Positions 23,177-31,345 of a DNA stretch of 64,000 bases are shown piece after piece (within the stretch, counting starts at the first letter, position 1; each line of letters starts with the position of its first letter). Position numbers and translations under genes: made by a program. Source of the DNA: Lentisphaerae bacterium GWF2_57_35 (GTDB lineage Bacteria; Verrucomicrobiota; Kiritimatiellia; CAIQIC01; GWF2-57-35); contig MHBK01000020.1 of assembly GCA_001804865.1 (NCBI GenBank), forward strand, positions 54,276 to 118,275. Reading direction: 5' to 3'. Under the pieces are notes generated by a model. That model saw only the letters and a list, made by a program, of their open reading frames with translations. It did not search any database and was not told the DNA's origin.

Positions 23177-23210
23177 AAGCCCGTCTTCGGAGAAGCCGGG
23201 CGACCTTCAA
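23177..23210. repeat. Dispersed hairpin repeat (CCCGTCTTCGG...GAAGCCGGGC)
   Basis: The segment contains GCCCGTCTTCGGAGAAGCC followed by GGGCGACCTTC. Related words occur at 28569-28675 (split by an inner hairpin) and at 62260-62290. It looks like a small dispersed palindromic element without coding capacity. Confidence 0.5.
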
Positions 23211-23329
23211 GGCCACTTCCGGCAGGTGGAACGTCCCGATCAAATGGGGCGGGTGCATGCCTGTTAAGTCTCAGACCAGCCAATAGCTTTTGTCCGACAA
23301 CTTCCGATTAGTTACTTAGCCTAACCGCA

Positions 23330-23878
23330 TCATTGAAGCGCCAACGCCAGCAGCGTTCTTCCCAAAGCGGTGCCGGGACGGACGCGTTGGTATCGTTTAT
23401 TGCTTCTCATTACACAACCGCGCTTTCTCAGCTTTCGCAGGTGCCGCATTAATGCCGGCTTGGAAATGCCCGTCTTCTCGCGCAGGAACTCTAGATCCAC
23501 TGCTCCGCCCTCCATGGCCTTCAGCAAGGCAATCCGTCGTGGATGAGTGAACCCCGTCAAAACCTCCAGCGCTGTCCTAAAGGGATCTTTTGTACGGAAG
23601 ATCGCCTTGATGGCTGGCAGCAAAACGCCGATCTCAGGCATAGTGGGATCAGCGGCGGCTTCATACACTACGAAACGCCCTTTTCGTTTCACCCGGAGCA
23701 GGCCTCTCGCATTCAGTGCACGCAGGTATGAGCTCGCAACAGCCAAGGGCATTTGCAGGGCGCGTGCAATGTCCGAGACGCTTGCGGAGGACGTAGCCAT
23801 CACATAATGCAACAATTCCAATCGTTTCCGATTGGCCAAAACTCGACAAGTGCGCCAAAGAGTAGGGGTCAAAGTCAT
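23330..23878 (-). CDS. ArsR-like regulator with two winged-helix domains
   Basis: About 182 residues from ATG 23878. The first wHTH (residues 5-70) has ANRKRLELLHYV, SVSDIARALQMPLAVASSYL and a wing with GLLRVKRKGRFVVYE. The second (about 105-180) repeats the layout: THPRRIALLKAM, LREKTGISKPALMRHLRKL, RGCVMRSNKRYQR. No metal-binding cysteines are seen, so the signal is unknown. A 22-bp palindrome (23880-23901) directly abuts the start codon, arguing for self-repression. An upstream in-frame extension through the palindrome is open but unlikely to be translated. Confidence 0.75.
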   Translation of the reverse strand: MTLTPTLWRTCRVLANRKRLELLHYVMATSSASVSDIARALQMPLAVASSYLRALNARGLLRVKRKGRFVVYEAAADPTMPEIGVLLPAIKAIFRTKDPFRTALEVLTGFTHPRRIALLKAMEGGAVDLEFLREKTGISKPALMRHLRKLRKRGCVMRSNKRYQRVRPGTALGRTLLALALQ

Positions 23879-23879
23879 G

Positions 23880-23901
23880 ATCACACTTTGCGAAGTGTGA
23901 T
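23880..23901. promoter_or_regulatory. Palindromic operator copy 2 (at regulator start codon)
   Basis: Nine-base arms ATCACACTT / AAGTGTGAT flank TGCG. The site begins one base upstream of the regulator's ATG, where a bound dimer would block ribosome access or transcription. It matches 23093-23114 except for one base. Confidence 0.75.
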
Positions 23902-24037
23902 ACCCGATGTCAAGTATGCAGGAGCCACAGGAAAAACCATTCTGGCACGGCGGGCGAAACAGAACGCCCCATTCAAATTTCGGGATTTGCATGCGTTCAC
24001 GCCTTCAGGAACTACGATCGTCTTCGTCGACGGCGTC

Positions 24038-25168
24038 TCAGCAGGGCGTGAGCGGGAGGTCGACGAAAAACGTAGTGCCCCGGCCTTCTTCGGTTTCGAA
24101 AGTCAGCTTGCCTTGGTGAGCTTCCACAAACGATTTGGCAATGGCCAGGCCGAGGCCGATGCCTTTGCCTTTGTTGCAGGTGGTGAACAACTCGAAAAGG
24201 GTGGCTTGGATTTCCTTTGGAATGCCGCAGCCATTATCCCGGATCGCAATTCGAACGCCCGATTCGGTCGGCGCGGCCTTGATGGAAATCTGTCCCGGTT
24301 TGCCTTCGAACGCGTCAGCCGCATTGCTGACAAAATTCTGGATAACGCGCAGAATCTTGTTTTCGTCGGCTTGGATGACCAGATCGACGGGTTCCAGCAT
24401 CAGTTGTATGCCTTGCGCCTGATAGATCTCCTCCAGCTTGCCGACCTGGGCGAAAAGATCGCGGAGGCGAACCGGCGTGATATGCAAATGGGGTTTTCCC
24501 CGGCAAAACTCCAGAATTTCGTCGACCATTTTCTGCATCCGCAAAACCTGTTCTTCAATCACCATGCAATGCTGCAGCGTTTCGGTGGGCAGCGACTTCA
24601 TCCTCACCAGATAAAGCGCCATTTGAATAACGGTAAAGGGATTGCGCAGGTCATGAATGACGGATTGGGCCATCTCCCCAACAAGGGTCATACGTTCCTT
24701 GTGCAGGCGCTCCTCCACATAACGCTCGTTGGTTTCGCGAACCTTTCCGATGATGTGCAGGGCGAGCTTGACGAGCCCTTTGTTCTCGTTGACGTGAAAA
24801 ACTTCCATAAAGACGGCGCCGGGCACTTTCAGCAACCGTGTTTCGCTTTCCGCAACCACGGCGCTGGCGCTGCGGGGCAAGCCATCCAGAACGGCAAATT
24901 CGCCGAAGAAATCGTTTTCTCGAACAATAGCCAGCACATGATCTTTGCCGACCAAATCTTTTTTGGTGAGACGAACTGCGCCTTGAAGAACGAGATAGAG
25001 ACTATCGGCTTCGTCGCCCTCGCAGAAAAGCGGTTCGCCCTGTTGAAGGGTCGCCGTTTGAGAGGCCTCCATGAGTCGCCGGGCCGACTCCTCGTCGAGC
25101 AATTGAAGGAATGAATGTCCTCGAGTTTCTTCCATAATGGGATCCCGCATCCGATGCATAACGTACAT
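24038..25168 (-). CDS. Histidine kinase with N-terminal cyclic-nucleotide-binding domain
   Basis: A 376-residue soluble sensor kinase. Residues about 18-135 form a CAP/cNMP-binding fold (GEPLFCEGDEADSLYLVLQG, then FFGEFAVLDGLPRSASAVV). Residues about 165-230 are the dimerisation and phospho-acceptor helices, with the H-box MAQSVIHDLRNPFTVIQMAL. The ATPase has the N-box FVSNAADAFEG, IRDNGCGIPKE and GKGIGLGLAIAKSF. No membrane segment is present. No response regulator lies next to it, so it is an orphan kinase, possibly responding to cAMP, c-di-GMP or another nucleotide. Confidence 0.88.
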   Translation of the reverse strand: MYVMHRMRDPIMEETRGHSFLQLLDEESARRLMEASQTATLQQGEPLFCEGDEADSLYLVLQGAVRLTKKDLVGKDHVLAIVRENDFFGEFAVLDGLPRSASAVVAESETRLLKVPGAVFMEVFHVNENKGLVKLALHIIGKVRETNERYVEERLHKERMTLVGEMAQSVIHDLRNPFTVIQMALYLVRMKSLPTETLQHCMVIEEQVLRMQKMVDEILEFCRGKPHLHITPVRLRDLFAQVGKLEEIYQAQGIQLMLEPVDLVIQADENKILRVIQNFVSNAADAFEGKPGQISIKAAPTESGVRIAIRDNGCGIPKEIQATLFELFTTCNKGKGIGLGLAIAKSFVEAHQGKLTFETEEGRGTTFFVDLPLTPC

Positions 25169-25234
25169 CGAGATCCTGCCGGCGTAAACATCTTATGAAA
25201 ATCGCCTATTGGGAAGAAACACGCTGTGGCCCGT

Positions 25235-25432
25235 TCATTCTTTTACCTCCAACTCGATCCATTTGTCTTCGATGCTGGAACAAGGACACAGTTCAAGGTT
25301 GTAACGGATTTCAAGACGGAGGGCGTCCAACGCGCAACGGGGATTCAAACCATGAGCGGAAACGCCTAATTCTTCGCAACGAGCGATAAATTCACCGTCG
25401 CCAGACACGTCCATATCGACTTCATATCTCAT
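25235..25432 (-). CDS. Small HicB-like protein
   Basis: A 65-residue protein: MRYEVDMDVSGDGEFIARCE, ELGVSAHGLNPRCALDALR, LEIRYNLELCPCSSIEDKWI. The beta-beta-beta-alpha layout and the 'fiArceElgv.a.G' pattern resemble the HicB antitoxin fold, but no HicA toxin is adjacent. The CPCS motif recurs in a family of solitary proteins of this size. Function unknown. Confidence 0.5.
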   Translation of the reverse strand: MRYEVDMDVSGDGEFIARCEELGVSAHGLNPRCALDALRLEIRYNLELCPCSSIEDKWIELEVKE

Positions 25433-25547
25433 GCCTACTTCATCCTTCGCTTACGGTTCACCTCAAAACAGCTTAATAGAAAGTGCCGGTGAAACCGGGG
25501 GTTGTCAAGGGACGGACCGAGGAATAAATCGAGCCGGCGAGGCCCCA

Positions 25548-26702
25548 TCAGGAATAGAGCAAAACCGATTGGCGGGCTTCGAGGAAAGAGCGGCTCGACG
25601 CCGCCCAAGAGCCGGCCAGGGCTTCCGGCGACTCTCCGGCTTGGAGCGCCCGACGCACGGCGTCGGTTCCCATGAGCTTGTCGAAAAAATCTTCCCGCAC
25701 GCCGGGCGCCTGCCAAAGGCGTTCGGGACCGTAAAGGGATTGCAGGACATGAAGAACCGTTATCCCCGTCAAGACCGGCTTGAAGACAGCGGCCTCATGA
25801 ACTTCGATGTGCAGGCCGCACAAACTTTGCCCTGCGTACTCGCCGCCGGACGCCTCGTATCGACGAGCCGAAAACCGGACGCCCGGAAGCGCCAGGGCAT
25901 TTAAACAGCGGCTCACCTCGGTTCCGTCGACCCAAGGCGCGCCGATGCATTGAAAGGCCTGGTCGGACCGGCGGGCATGATCGATCGAGGGCAGCGCCTC
26001 GAAAAACACCGTCACCGGAAAGCAACGGGCGCAAGCCAGCGAACGAATGGCCGGGGATGGAGGCGCCCAGGCCCCGGTCGCAGGCCAATCTTGGTTCCGA
26101 TCATAATGTTGCATAGCCGCCACCCGCACCTCCACATCCAGACCGAGATCCTTGCGGATCCAAAGAGCCGCTTCGCCGGGCGTCATGCCATAGACCACCG
26201 GGGTCCGGACGAATCCCACAAAGCTTTCAAATGCGTCCTGCCGCATGGGGCCGTCGACCACGTGGGGCAAGGGAATCGGCCGATCGGCCACGATGACGGT
26301 TTTGGAATTCTCGGCGGCGGCTTCGAGTACGTAGCGCAAGGTGGACACGTAGGTATACGGCCGGGCGCCCAAATCCTGAAGATCGAAAACAATCACATCG
26401 AGATCGGCCAGCATCTCCGGCGTCGGCTTGCGGGTGTCGCCATAGAGCGAATACACGGGAATGTTCCAGTCCGGATGCCGTTGATGCCCGATGTCCTCGC
26501 CGGCGCCGCCCTTGCCGAGAAAGCCGTGCTCCGGTCCCATCAGGCAGGCAAGATTAAAGGCCTCCTGTCGCAACAGTTCAGCGGACGGGAGGCCTCGCGC
26601 GTTGACGCTGGCGGGATGGGCAATCAACCCTACCCGGGCATGGGCCAGCCATTCCCGATGTTGGGAAACCAAGACGTCGATGCCTGGCAGATAACTATTC
26701 AT
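25548..26702 (-). CDS. namZ: NamZ-type exo-beta-N-acetylmuramidase (DUF1343)
   Basis: A 384-residue DUF1343 protein. Hallmarks are GIDVLVSQHREWL, LIAHPASVNARG, MGPEHGFLGKGGAGEDI, VYSLYGDTRKPTPEML, DLQDLGARPYTYVSTLRYVL and ADRPIPLPHVVDGP. Characterised NamZ enzymes remove terminal MurNAc from peptidoglycan fragments during cell-wall recycling. No signal peptide is evident at the chosen start. It overlaps panC by 4 bp at its 5' end, so the two are co-transcribed although their pathways differ. Confidence 0.85.
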   Translation of the reverse strand: MNSYLPGIDVLVSQHREWLAHARVGLIAHPASVNARGLPSAELLRQEAFNLACLMGPEHGFLGKGGAGEDIGHQRHPDWNIPVYSLYGDTRKPTPEMLADLDVIVFDLQDLGARPYTYVSTLRYVLEAAAENSKTVIVADRPIPLPHVVDGPMRQDAFESFVGFVRTPVVYGMTPGEAALWIRKDLGLDVEVRVAAMQHYDRNQDWPATGAWAPPSPAIRSLACARCFPVTVFFEALPSIDHARRSDQAFQCIGAPWVDGTEVSRCLNALALPGVRFSARRYEASGGEYAGQSLCGLHIEVHEAAVFKPVLTGITVLHVLQSLYGPERLWQAPGVREDFFDKLMGTDAVRRALQAGESPEALAGSWAASSRSFLEARQSVLLYS

Positions 26703-27547
26703 GGCGCTCGCAGCACCGTGTTATCGATCAACCGCGTCTTCCCGACAAAAACGGCCATGGCGATGAGGCAGGGTTTGCCGATCTCGGTCACCGGCTTGAG
26801 CGATTCGTCGTCCACGCATTCGATATAGTCAATGCGCGCGGCCGGGCATTGAGCCATAACTTCCTGCATGTTGCGAAGCAGTTCGGCCGTTTTGCGCTCG
26901 CCCTGGCGAAACAGCTCCTCCGCGCGATCCAGCGCGCGACGCAGGCACAACGCTTGCGCCCGCTCTTCCGTCGAAAGGAAGACGTTCCGCGAACTCATAG
27001 CCAAGCCGTCCGGCTCGCGCACGATCGGGCCCGGAACAATGGACACCGGGAAATTCAAATCCCGAACCATCCGCTTGATGACCCGGAGTTGCTGGGCGTC
27101 TTTTTCTCCGAAAACCGCCACCTGTGGAAGCGCCAGATTGAAGAGCTTGGCCACGACGGTGGCGACGCCCCGAAAATGGGTGGGCCGCGAAGCTCCACAA
27201 AGGCCGGAAGTAAGCGACTCTTCCACGACGTATACGCTGTGGTCCGGCAGATACATGTCGGTGGCCGTCGGATAAAAGACCATGTCGGCTCCTTGCGATT
27301 GGCACAAGGCCTCGTCGCGCACAAAATCCCGTGGGTAGCGGGTCAAATCCTCGTTGGGAGCAAACTGCGTGGGATTAACAAAAATACTGACCACCACCGC
27401 ATTGGCGCGTTCCCGGGCCAGACGGATCAACGACAAATGGCCTTCATGTAAGTAGCCCATCGTGGGAACCAATCCAATGGTCCGGCCGTTTCCCCGCAAT
27501 AGCAGGGCCTCCTGCTGCATTTCTTCTGGCGAACGAATGATCTTCAT
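26699..27547 (-). CDS. panC: Pantothenate synthetase PanC
   Basis: A 282-residue enzyme of normal length that joins pantoate and beta-alanine using ATP. Signatures are VPTMGYLHEGHLSLIRLARE, VSIFVNPTQFAPNEDLTRYP, FGEKDAQQLRVIKRMVRDL and SSRNVFLSTEERAQA (KMSKS-like loop). It overlaps namZ by 4 bp. panB lies about 1.3 kb away in the same orientation, separated by the plus-strand lipoprotein pair. Confidence 0.96.
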   Translation of the reverse strand: MKIIRSPEEMQQEALLLRGNGRTIGLVPTMGYLHEGHLSLIRLARERANAVVVSIFVNPTQFAPNEDLTRYPRDFVRDEALCQSQGADMVFYPTATDMYLPDHSVYVVEESLTSGLCGASRPTHFRGVATVVAKLFNLALPQVAVFGEKDAQQLRVIKRMVRDLNFPVSIVPGPIVREPDGLAMSSRNVFLSTEERAQALCLRRALDRAEELFRQGERKTAELLRNMQEVMAQCPAARIDYIECVDDESLKPVTEIGKPCLIAMAVFVGKTRLIDNTVLRAP

Positions 27548-27699
27548 ACAAGAACTCTACAATCGCCCACTGAAAGATAAAATGAGATTTCCTATAAAAA
27601 CAAAATTTTTCAAATTAATGCTTCAACAACCAGCTGGTTATCAATACAGTACGCGCCTTCTTGTCAAGCAACCGCAATGAACGAGCAAGGGAGGAAATA

Positions 27700-28056
27700 T
27701 TGAAAGCATTACCGAGATCGATACATTCGATGCTGTGTAGTGGATTGATTGGATTGTCTGTGCTGGGGGCAGGGTGTACGTCGCATATGACGACGATTGT
27801 GCCTATGCCGCCGGTAAATGCCCAAAAAATGGGTCCCGTAAAGGGTTCGGCATCGGGCGCCTTGGGCGCCTTGGCCACCGCCTATTACTTCATTCCCGTG
27901 GGATTAAACTCGCGCATGGGGCGAGCCTATCAAGCTGCCTTAAATGAAGCCCCTGGAGCCACCGCCTTGACGGACGTGACTCTTCAAGAGAACTGGTACT
28001 GGATTGTAATTGGCACGATGCGGCATGTAACCATCACAGGCGAGGCGGTACAATGA
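27700..28056 (+). CDS. Predicted lipoprotein, first of a pair
   Basis: I start at TTG 27700 (118 residues) because AAGGGAGG lies six bases before it; the frame is open to 27661. A signal peptide ends in the lipobox LGAG-C, giving a lipid-anchored mature protein that starts CTSHMTTIVPM. The body has SASGALGALATAYYFIPVGL and ends WIVIGTMRHVTITGEAVQ. It shares layout with the next gene (a hydrophobic patch, then 'TDV-x-E-W', then a V-G-T-type strand), so the two are diverged paralogues. Function unknown. Confidence 0.65.
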   Translation: MKALPRSIHSMLCSGLIGLSVLGAGCTSHMTTIVPMPPVNAQKMGPVKGSASGALGALATAYYFIPVGLNSRMGRAYQAALNEAPGATALTDVTLQENWYWIVIGTMRHVTITGEAVQ

Positions 28057-28400
28057 ATTTGACCAAGAAAATAGGCAGTGCATTCTTTGCGGTTTTGCTG
28101 ACGGTTTCCGGCTGGGGTTGTGCGGGAACCAAAGTGCATTTTGACCATGTTCCCGTCGAGAAGCTCGATTTGACCAAAGGGCGCACGATCAAAGCATCGT
28201 CAGCCGGATTTCAGCTCCTCCTATTGATTCCTATCGCGGTGAACGGCCGGCATTATCGCGCTTACGAAGGGCTGAAAAAAGCGGCGGCGGGCGATTACAT
28301 AACGGACATCCAGATCCAGGAATCGTGGCGGTACGCTTTTGTAGGCACCGTTTATCGGACCACCTTCAAGGCAACCGCCTATCCGGCTAAAGCCGAATAA
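28053..28400 (+). CDS. Predicted lipoprotein, second of a pair
   Basis: A 115-residue protein overlapping the previous gene by 4 bp (ATGA). The lipobox is VSGWG-C. The core IKASSAGFQLLLLIPIAVNG, then ITDIQIQESWRYAFVGTVYR, is a recognisable signature of a small family of outer-membrane-type lipoproteins of unknown function. It probably sits in the periplasmic leaflet of one of the membranes. A strong terminator follows at 28471. Confidence 0.7.
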   Translation: MNLTKKIGSAFFAVLLTVSGWGCAGTKVHFDHVPVEKLDLTKGRTIKASSAGFQLLLLIPIAVNGRHYRAYEGLKKAAAGDYITDIQIQESWRYAFVGTVYRTTFKATAYPAKAE

Positions 28401-28470
28401 TAGAAGGACCCGACGAGCGTCAAGTTCGTTGGACCGGATAAACTGAAATCTAAACAAAACGTTCGGTTGA

Positions 28471-28505
28471 AAAAACCCGCCGGTTCTATGAACCGGCGGG
28501 TTTTC
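28471..28505 (+). terminator. Intrinsic terminator after the lipoprotein pair
   Basis: A 14-bp perfect stem (AAAACCCGCCGGTT / AACCGGCGGGTTTT) with a CTATG loop ends in a short T-run. The A-run on the left side lets it work in both directions. Confidence 0.85.
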
Positions 28506-28559
28506 AGCTTATCCTTCGTCGCCGTTGGATGGGTTATGCGCAATCGTCACGCGCGATCG

Positions 28560-28790
28560 TGGGAGGAAGCCCGTCTTCGCCCGCCTGCGCACCTGCCCGC
28601 AATGCTACGCATAGCGTTGCAGGCGGGTCGCTACGCGAAGCGTTGCGGGCAGGGAGAAGCCGGGCCACCTTCAGGCAGATTTGGCCTACAATAAATGGAC
28701 GGCGTTTTGCTCTCTTTTTGTAGGCCGGTTCTGTGAACCGGCGGCATGTGAACGGAGGCCACGCCTTTACAGGCGCGGCTACAAATCGGC
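28560..28790. repeat. Nested GC-rich hairpins and 'GGCCTACA' palindrome
   Basis: This 300-base gap holds no gene. Bases 28569-28655 can fold into nested stems (CCCGCCTGC with GCAGGCGGG; CCTGCCCGCAA with TTGCGGGCAGG) inside a split copy of the CCCGTCTTCG...GAAGCCGGGCC element. Bases 28716-28790 form a composite palindrome whose outer arms are TTTGTAGGCC and GCGGCTACAAA, around an inner GGCCGGTTCTGTGAACCGG hairpin. Similar words occur near 20390 and 60100. Confidence 0.6.
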
Positions 28791-28797
28791 AGACGGG

Positions 28798-29601
28798 TCA
28801 ATACGAGTGTTCGGGGCCGGGGAAGCGGCCTTGTTGGACGTCGTCTTTGTATTCTTGAAATGCTTTCCGCATGGTCTCGTCGAGTTGGGCGTAGCGTTTG
28901 ACGAATTTGGGAGTGAATTCGCTGAACATGCCGAGCATGTCGTTGACGACCAAGACTTGTCCGTCGCAGGCGACGCCGGCGCCGATGCCGATGGTGGGGA
29001 CGCCGACGACGGCGGTGATCCGGCCGGCCAAGTCCGCCGGGATGCCTTCGAGGACCAGGGCAAACACGCCGGCTTGCTCGATGGCTTTGGCGTCGGCCAG
29101 CAGGCGTTCGGCGGCATCGGCGGATCGGCCCTGCACTTTGTATCCGCCAAACGCGTGAACGCTCTGCGGGGTCAGCCCGATGTGCCCCATCACGGGGATG
29201 CCATTTTCGACGAGAGCGCGGATCGTATCGACGCGGATGGAGCCGCCTTCGATCTTCACGGCGCCAGCGCCGGCTTCCTTGATGAAGCGCCCGGCATTTT
29301 CCACGGCTTGCGAGATGGAAACTTGATAGGAAAGAAACGGCATGTCCGCTACGACGAGCGCGTTGGTTACTCCGCGCGACACCGCGGCGGCGTGATGCAG
29401 CATGTTTTCCATGGTCACCGGAAGGGTCGTTTCATAGCCCAGCACGGTCATGCCCAGCGAGTCGCCGACGAGGATCACGTGAATCCCGACCTCGTCCATC
29501 AATCGCGCGGTGGAGCAATCGTAGGCGGTCAGCGTTACGATCTTCTGCCGGCCTTTCAAGGCGCGCAGCTTGGGGGCGGTCCATTTACCAGGAGTCTGCA
29601 T
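28798..29601 (-). CDS. panB: 3-methyl-2-oxobutanoate hydroxymethyltransferase PanB
   Basis: A 267-residue enzyme for the first step of pantothenate synthesis. Signatures are KIVTLTAYDCSTARLMDE, VILVGDSLGMTVLGYETT, VVADMPFLSYQ, AVKIEGG and MGHIGLTPQSVHAFGGYKVQ. It overlaps folK by 17 bp, so panB and folK are one unit. panC lies 1.3 kb away. Confidence 0.96.
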   Translation of the reverse strand: MQTPGKWTAPKLRALKGRQKIVTLTAYDCSTARLMDEVGIHVILVGDSLGMTVLGYETTLPVTMENMLHHAAAVSRGVTNALVVADMPFLSYQVSISQAVENAGRFIKEAGAGAVKIEGGSIRVDTIRALVENGIPVMGHIGLTPQSVHAFGGYKVQGRSADAAERLLADAKAIEQAGVFALVLEGIPADLAGRITAVVGVPTIGIGAGVACDGQVLVVNDMLGMFSEFTPKFVKRYAQLDETMRKAFQEYKDDVQQGRFPGPEHSY

Positions 29602-30094
29602 ATTTCACGACTTTCTCGGCCGGCGGAAGATCCCGAAGGATCTCGGCGACCGTTTTCGACTGGCCCGGCAATATCAAGCCGGGCCGGACATCGGCCAACG
29701 GTTGTACCACAAACCGGCGCTCCGACCAATGCGGATGGGGCACGCTCAAACCTCCGCTCTGGATCGTCATGGCGTCGGCATATATCAGATCGATGTCGAT
29801 CGGGCGCGGCGCGTATTGATCCAACGAGCGCTTGCGTCCCATGTCGTTCTCGATCTCGCGCAACCGGTCGAAGCATTCGTGCGGCGCGCAACAGCCCTGC
29901 ACGATAAGTACGGCATTCAAGAATTTCAGATGCCGATACTCGGGCTTCACGCCGACCGGCTCGGTTTCGTAAACGGGGGATTGGGCGAGCACTTCCATGC
30001 CCGGCGCCGCGGCAATGCGGCGTTTGGCTTCGGCCAACAAAGCCAGCCGGTCGCCTAAATTAGTGCCCAAGCTCAATCCCGCTTCGATTTTCAT
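29585..30094 (-). CDS. folK: Dihydropteridine pyrophosphokinase FolK
   Basis: A 169-residue HPPK that adds pyrophosphate to 6-hydroxymethyl-dihydropterin in folate synthesis. Recognisable parts are SLGTNLGDRLALL, SPVYETEPVGV, FLNAVLIV, the signature RPIDIDLIYADAM and VPHPHWSERRFVVQPLADV. Length is normal. It lies 4 bp downstream of dapB and overlaps panB. Confidence 0.94.
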   Translation of the reverse strand: MKIEAGLSLGTNLGDRLALLAEAKRRIAAAPGMEVLAQSPVYETEPVGVKPEYRHLKFLNAVLIVQGCCAPHECFDRLREIENDMGRKRSLDQYAPRPIDIDLIYADAMTIQSGGLSVPHPHWSERRFVVQPLADVRPGLILPGQSKTVAEILRDLPPAEKVVKYADSW

Positions 30095-30098
30095 GACA

Positions 30099-30944
30099 TC
30101 ACAACCCTAGCACATCTTTCATCGAGTATAATCCCGGCTTCTGCCCGGCTACCCAGGCGGCGGCGCGCAAGGCGCCCAGCCCGAACGCATCGCGGCTGGT
30201 GGCCCGGTGGGAAAGCTCGATGCATTCGCCGTCCGCGGCAAACAGCACGGTATGATCGCCGATAATGTCGCCGCCGCGAACCGCATGAAATCCGATTTCC
30301 TCCGCGGGGCGCTCGCCGACCAGGCCGCTGCGTCCGTCCACGGCAACGGATTTCAAATCCCATTCGTAGCCCTTGGCCGCGGCTTCGCCGAGACCCAGCG
30401 CGGTTCCGCTGGGAGAGTCTTTTTTCTTGCGGTGATGCCGTTCGATAATTTCCACGTCGTAGCCCTTGCCCTTCAACACCTGCGCCGCCTGCTGAACCAA
30501 GGCAAAGAGCAGGTTGACGCCCAGGCTCATGTTGGGCGCCAGTACGACCGGAATCTTCCGGGCGGCCTGCTCGATCGCAGTCTTTTCTTCGACGCTCAAG
30601 CCGGTGGTCCCGATGACCAAGCCCTTGCCCCACTCCGCCACGCGGGGCGCATTCCCGGCGGTGCCGTGATGGCCGCTGAAATCGATGACGACATCGGCGG
30701 CGGAAATCACGGCGGACAAGTCCGACCCGATTTTTACGCCCGCCTCCGCGACGCCGGCCACCAGGCCCGCATCCTTCTCGCGTTCCGGCGAATCCCATAG
30801 ATCGATCGCGCCCGAAAGCTTAAGCCCCGGCACGGAACCCGACTGAAGATACCGGACCAACGTCCTGCCCATGCGGCCGGCGGCGCCGACGACAACTACA
30901 TGAATGGCGGATTGCCGATTGCCGATTGCCGAATTTGAATTCAT
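30099..30944 (-). CDS. dapB: 4-hydroxy-tetrahydrodipicolinate reductase DapB
   Basis: A 281-residue lysine/diaminopimelate enzyme. The NAD(P) motif is VVVVGAAGRMGRTL and the catalytic signature EIIERHHRKKKDSPSGTA. The first 15 residues (MNSNSAIGNRQSAIH) are low-complexity and come from the GGCAATC repeat arm at 30910-30942, so the native N-terminus has been replaced or extended by the repeat. Start overlaps the S23 gene by 4 bp. Translation could instead begin at a later codon near the VVVVGAAG strand. Confidence 0.94.
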   Translation of the reverse strand: MNSNSAIGNRQSAIHVVVVGAAGRMGRTLVRYLQSGSVPGLKLSGAIDLWDSPEREKDAGLVAGVAEAGVKIGSDLSAVISAADVVIDFSGHHGTAGNAPRVAEWGKGLVIGTTGLSVEEKTAIEQAARKIPVVLAPNMSLGVNLLFALVQQAAQVLKGKGYDVEIIERHHRKKKDSPSGTALGLGEAAAKGYEWDLKSVAVDGRSGLVGERPAEEIGFHAVRGGDIIGDHTVLFAADGECIELSHRATSRDAFGLGALRAAAWVAGQKPGLYSMKDVLGL

Positions 30945-31345
30945 AAATCTTTCCCCCGGGAGGCTGAACGACGCGATGCCGCCATAATGGCTGTCAGTTC
31001 GCTCGCCTCGCGATATAATTTCTCAATCTTGCTCTCATGAACCAATGTAGACTCGTTAATCAATTCCAACCAATAACAACATTCGTCGGCCTCTTCTTCG
31101 ACAACACCGATTTTCGCGATAAACTCCGCCTTGGAACGACTTTTGCAGGCGGCGCGATAATTCGCTCCAACCGATGTTCCTGCGCGCAACAACTGTTTGC
31201 CTAGAACCCAACCCGTCTGATTTTGGGGGATCGTCTCCACAAAACAAATGATACTCAAAGCAAATTGTTTGGTCCTCGCCTTGAGATCGTTCGCTTCCAT
31301 TTCTCCCTCTTCCATTCGGCAATTGGAAATCGGCAATCGGCAATC
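30910..31345. repeat. Inverted-repeat arms framing the S23 gene
   Basis: The left arm (30910-30942) starts GATTGCCGATTGCCGATTGC and the right arm (31312-31345) ends AAATCGGCAATCGGCAATC, that is, heptamer tandem repeats in opposite orientation. The left arm covers the dapB start and the right arm the dapA stop. The unit resembles a small mobile cassette with terminal inverted repeats, but no target duplication was identified. Confidence 0.65.
30941..31300 (-). CDS. Four-helix-bundle protein of the 23S rRNA intervening-sequence (S23) family
   Basis: About 119 residues from ATG 31300 (GAGGGAG just before it). The S23 layout is clear: DLKARTKQFALSIICFVETI, GWVLGKQLLRAGTSVGANYR, AACKSRSKAEFIAKIGVVEE and EADECCYWLELINES. 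These helical bundles are often encoded in rRNA intervening sequences or as stand-alone inserts; their role is unknown, though nucleic-acid binding has been proposed. Here it sits inside the dapA-dapB junction, with inverted GGCAATC-repeat arms on each side. It overlaps dapB by 4 bp. Confidence 0.85.
   Translation of the reverse strand: MEANDLKARTKQFALSIICFVETIPQNQTGWVLGKQLLRAGTSVGANYRAACKSRSKAEFIAKIGVVEEEADECCYWLELINESTLVHESKIEKLYREASELTAIMAASRRSASRGKDL

Noticed and set aside
23753..25114. 453-codon plus-strand frame
   Set aside because: It is antisense to the histidine kinase and the wHTH regulator, both of which have clear domain motifs; the plus-strand translation has none.
28681..29907. 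408-codon plus-strand frame
   Set aside because: It runs through a palindromic repeat and then antisense to panB and folK; no domain is visible.
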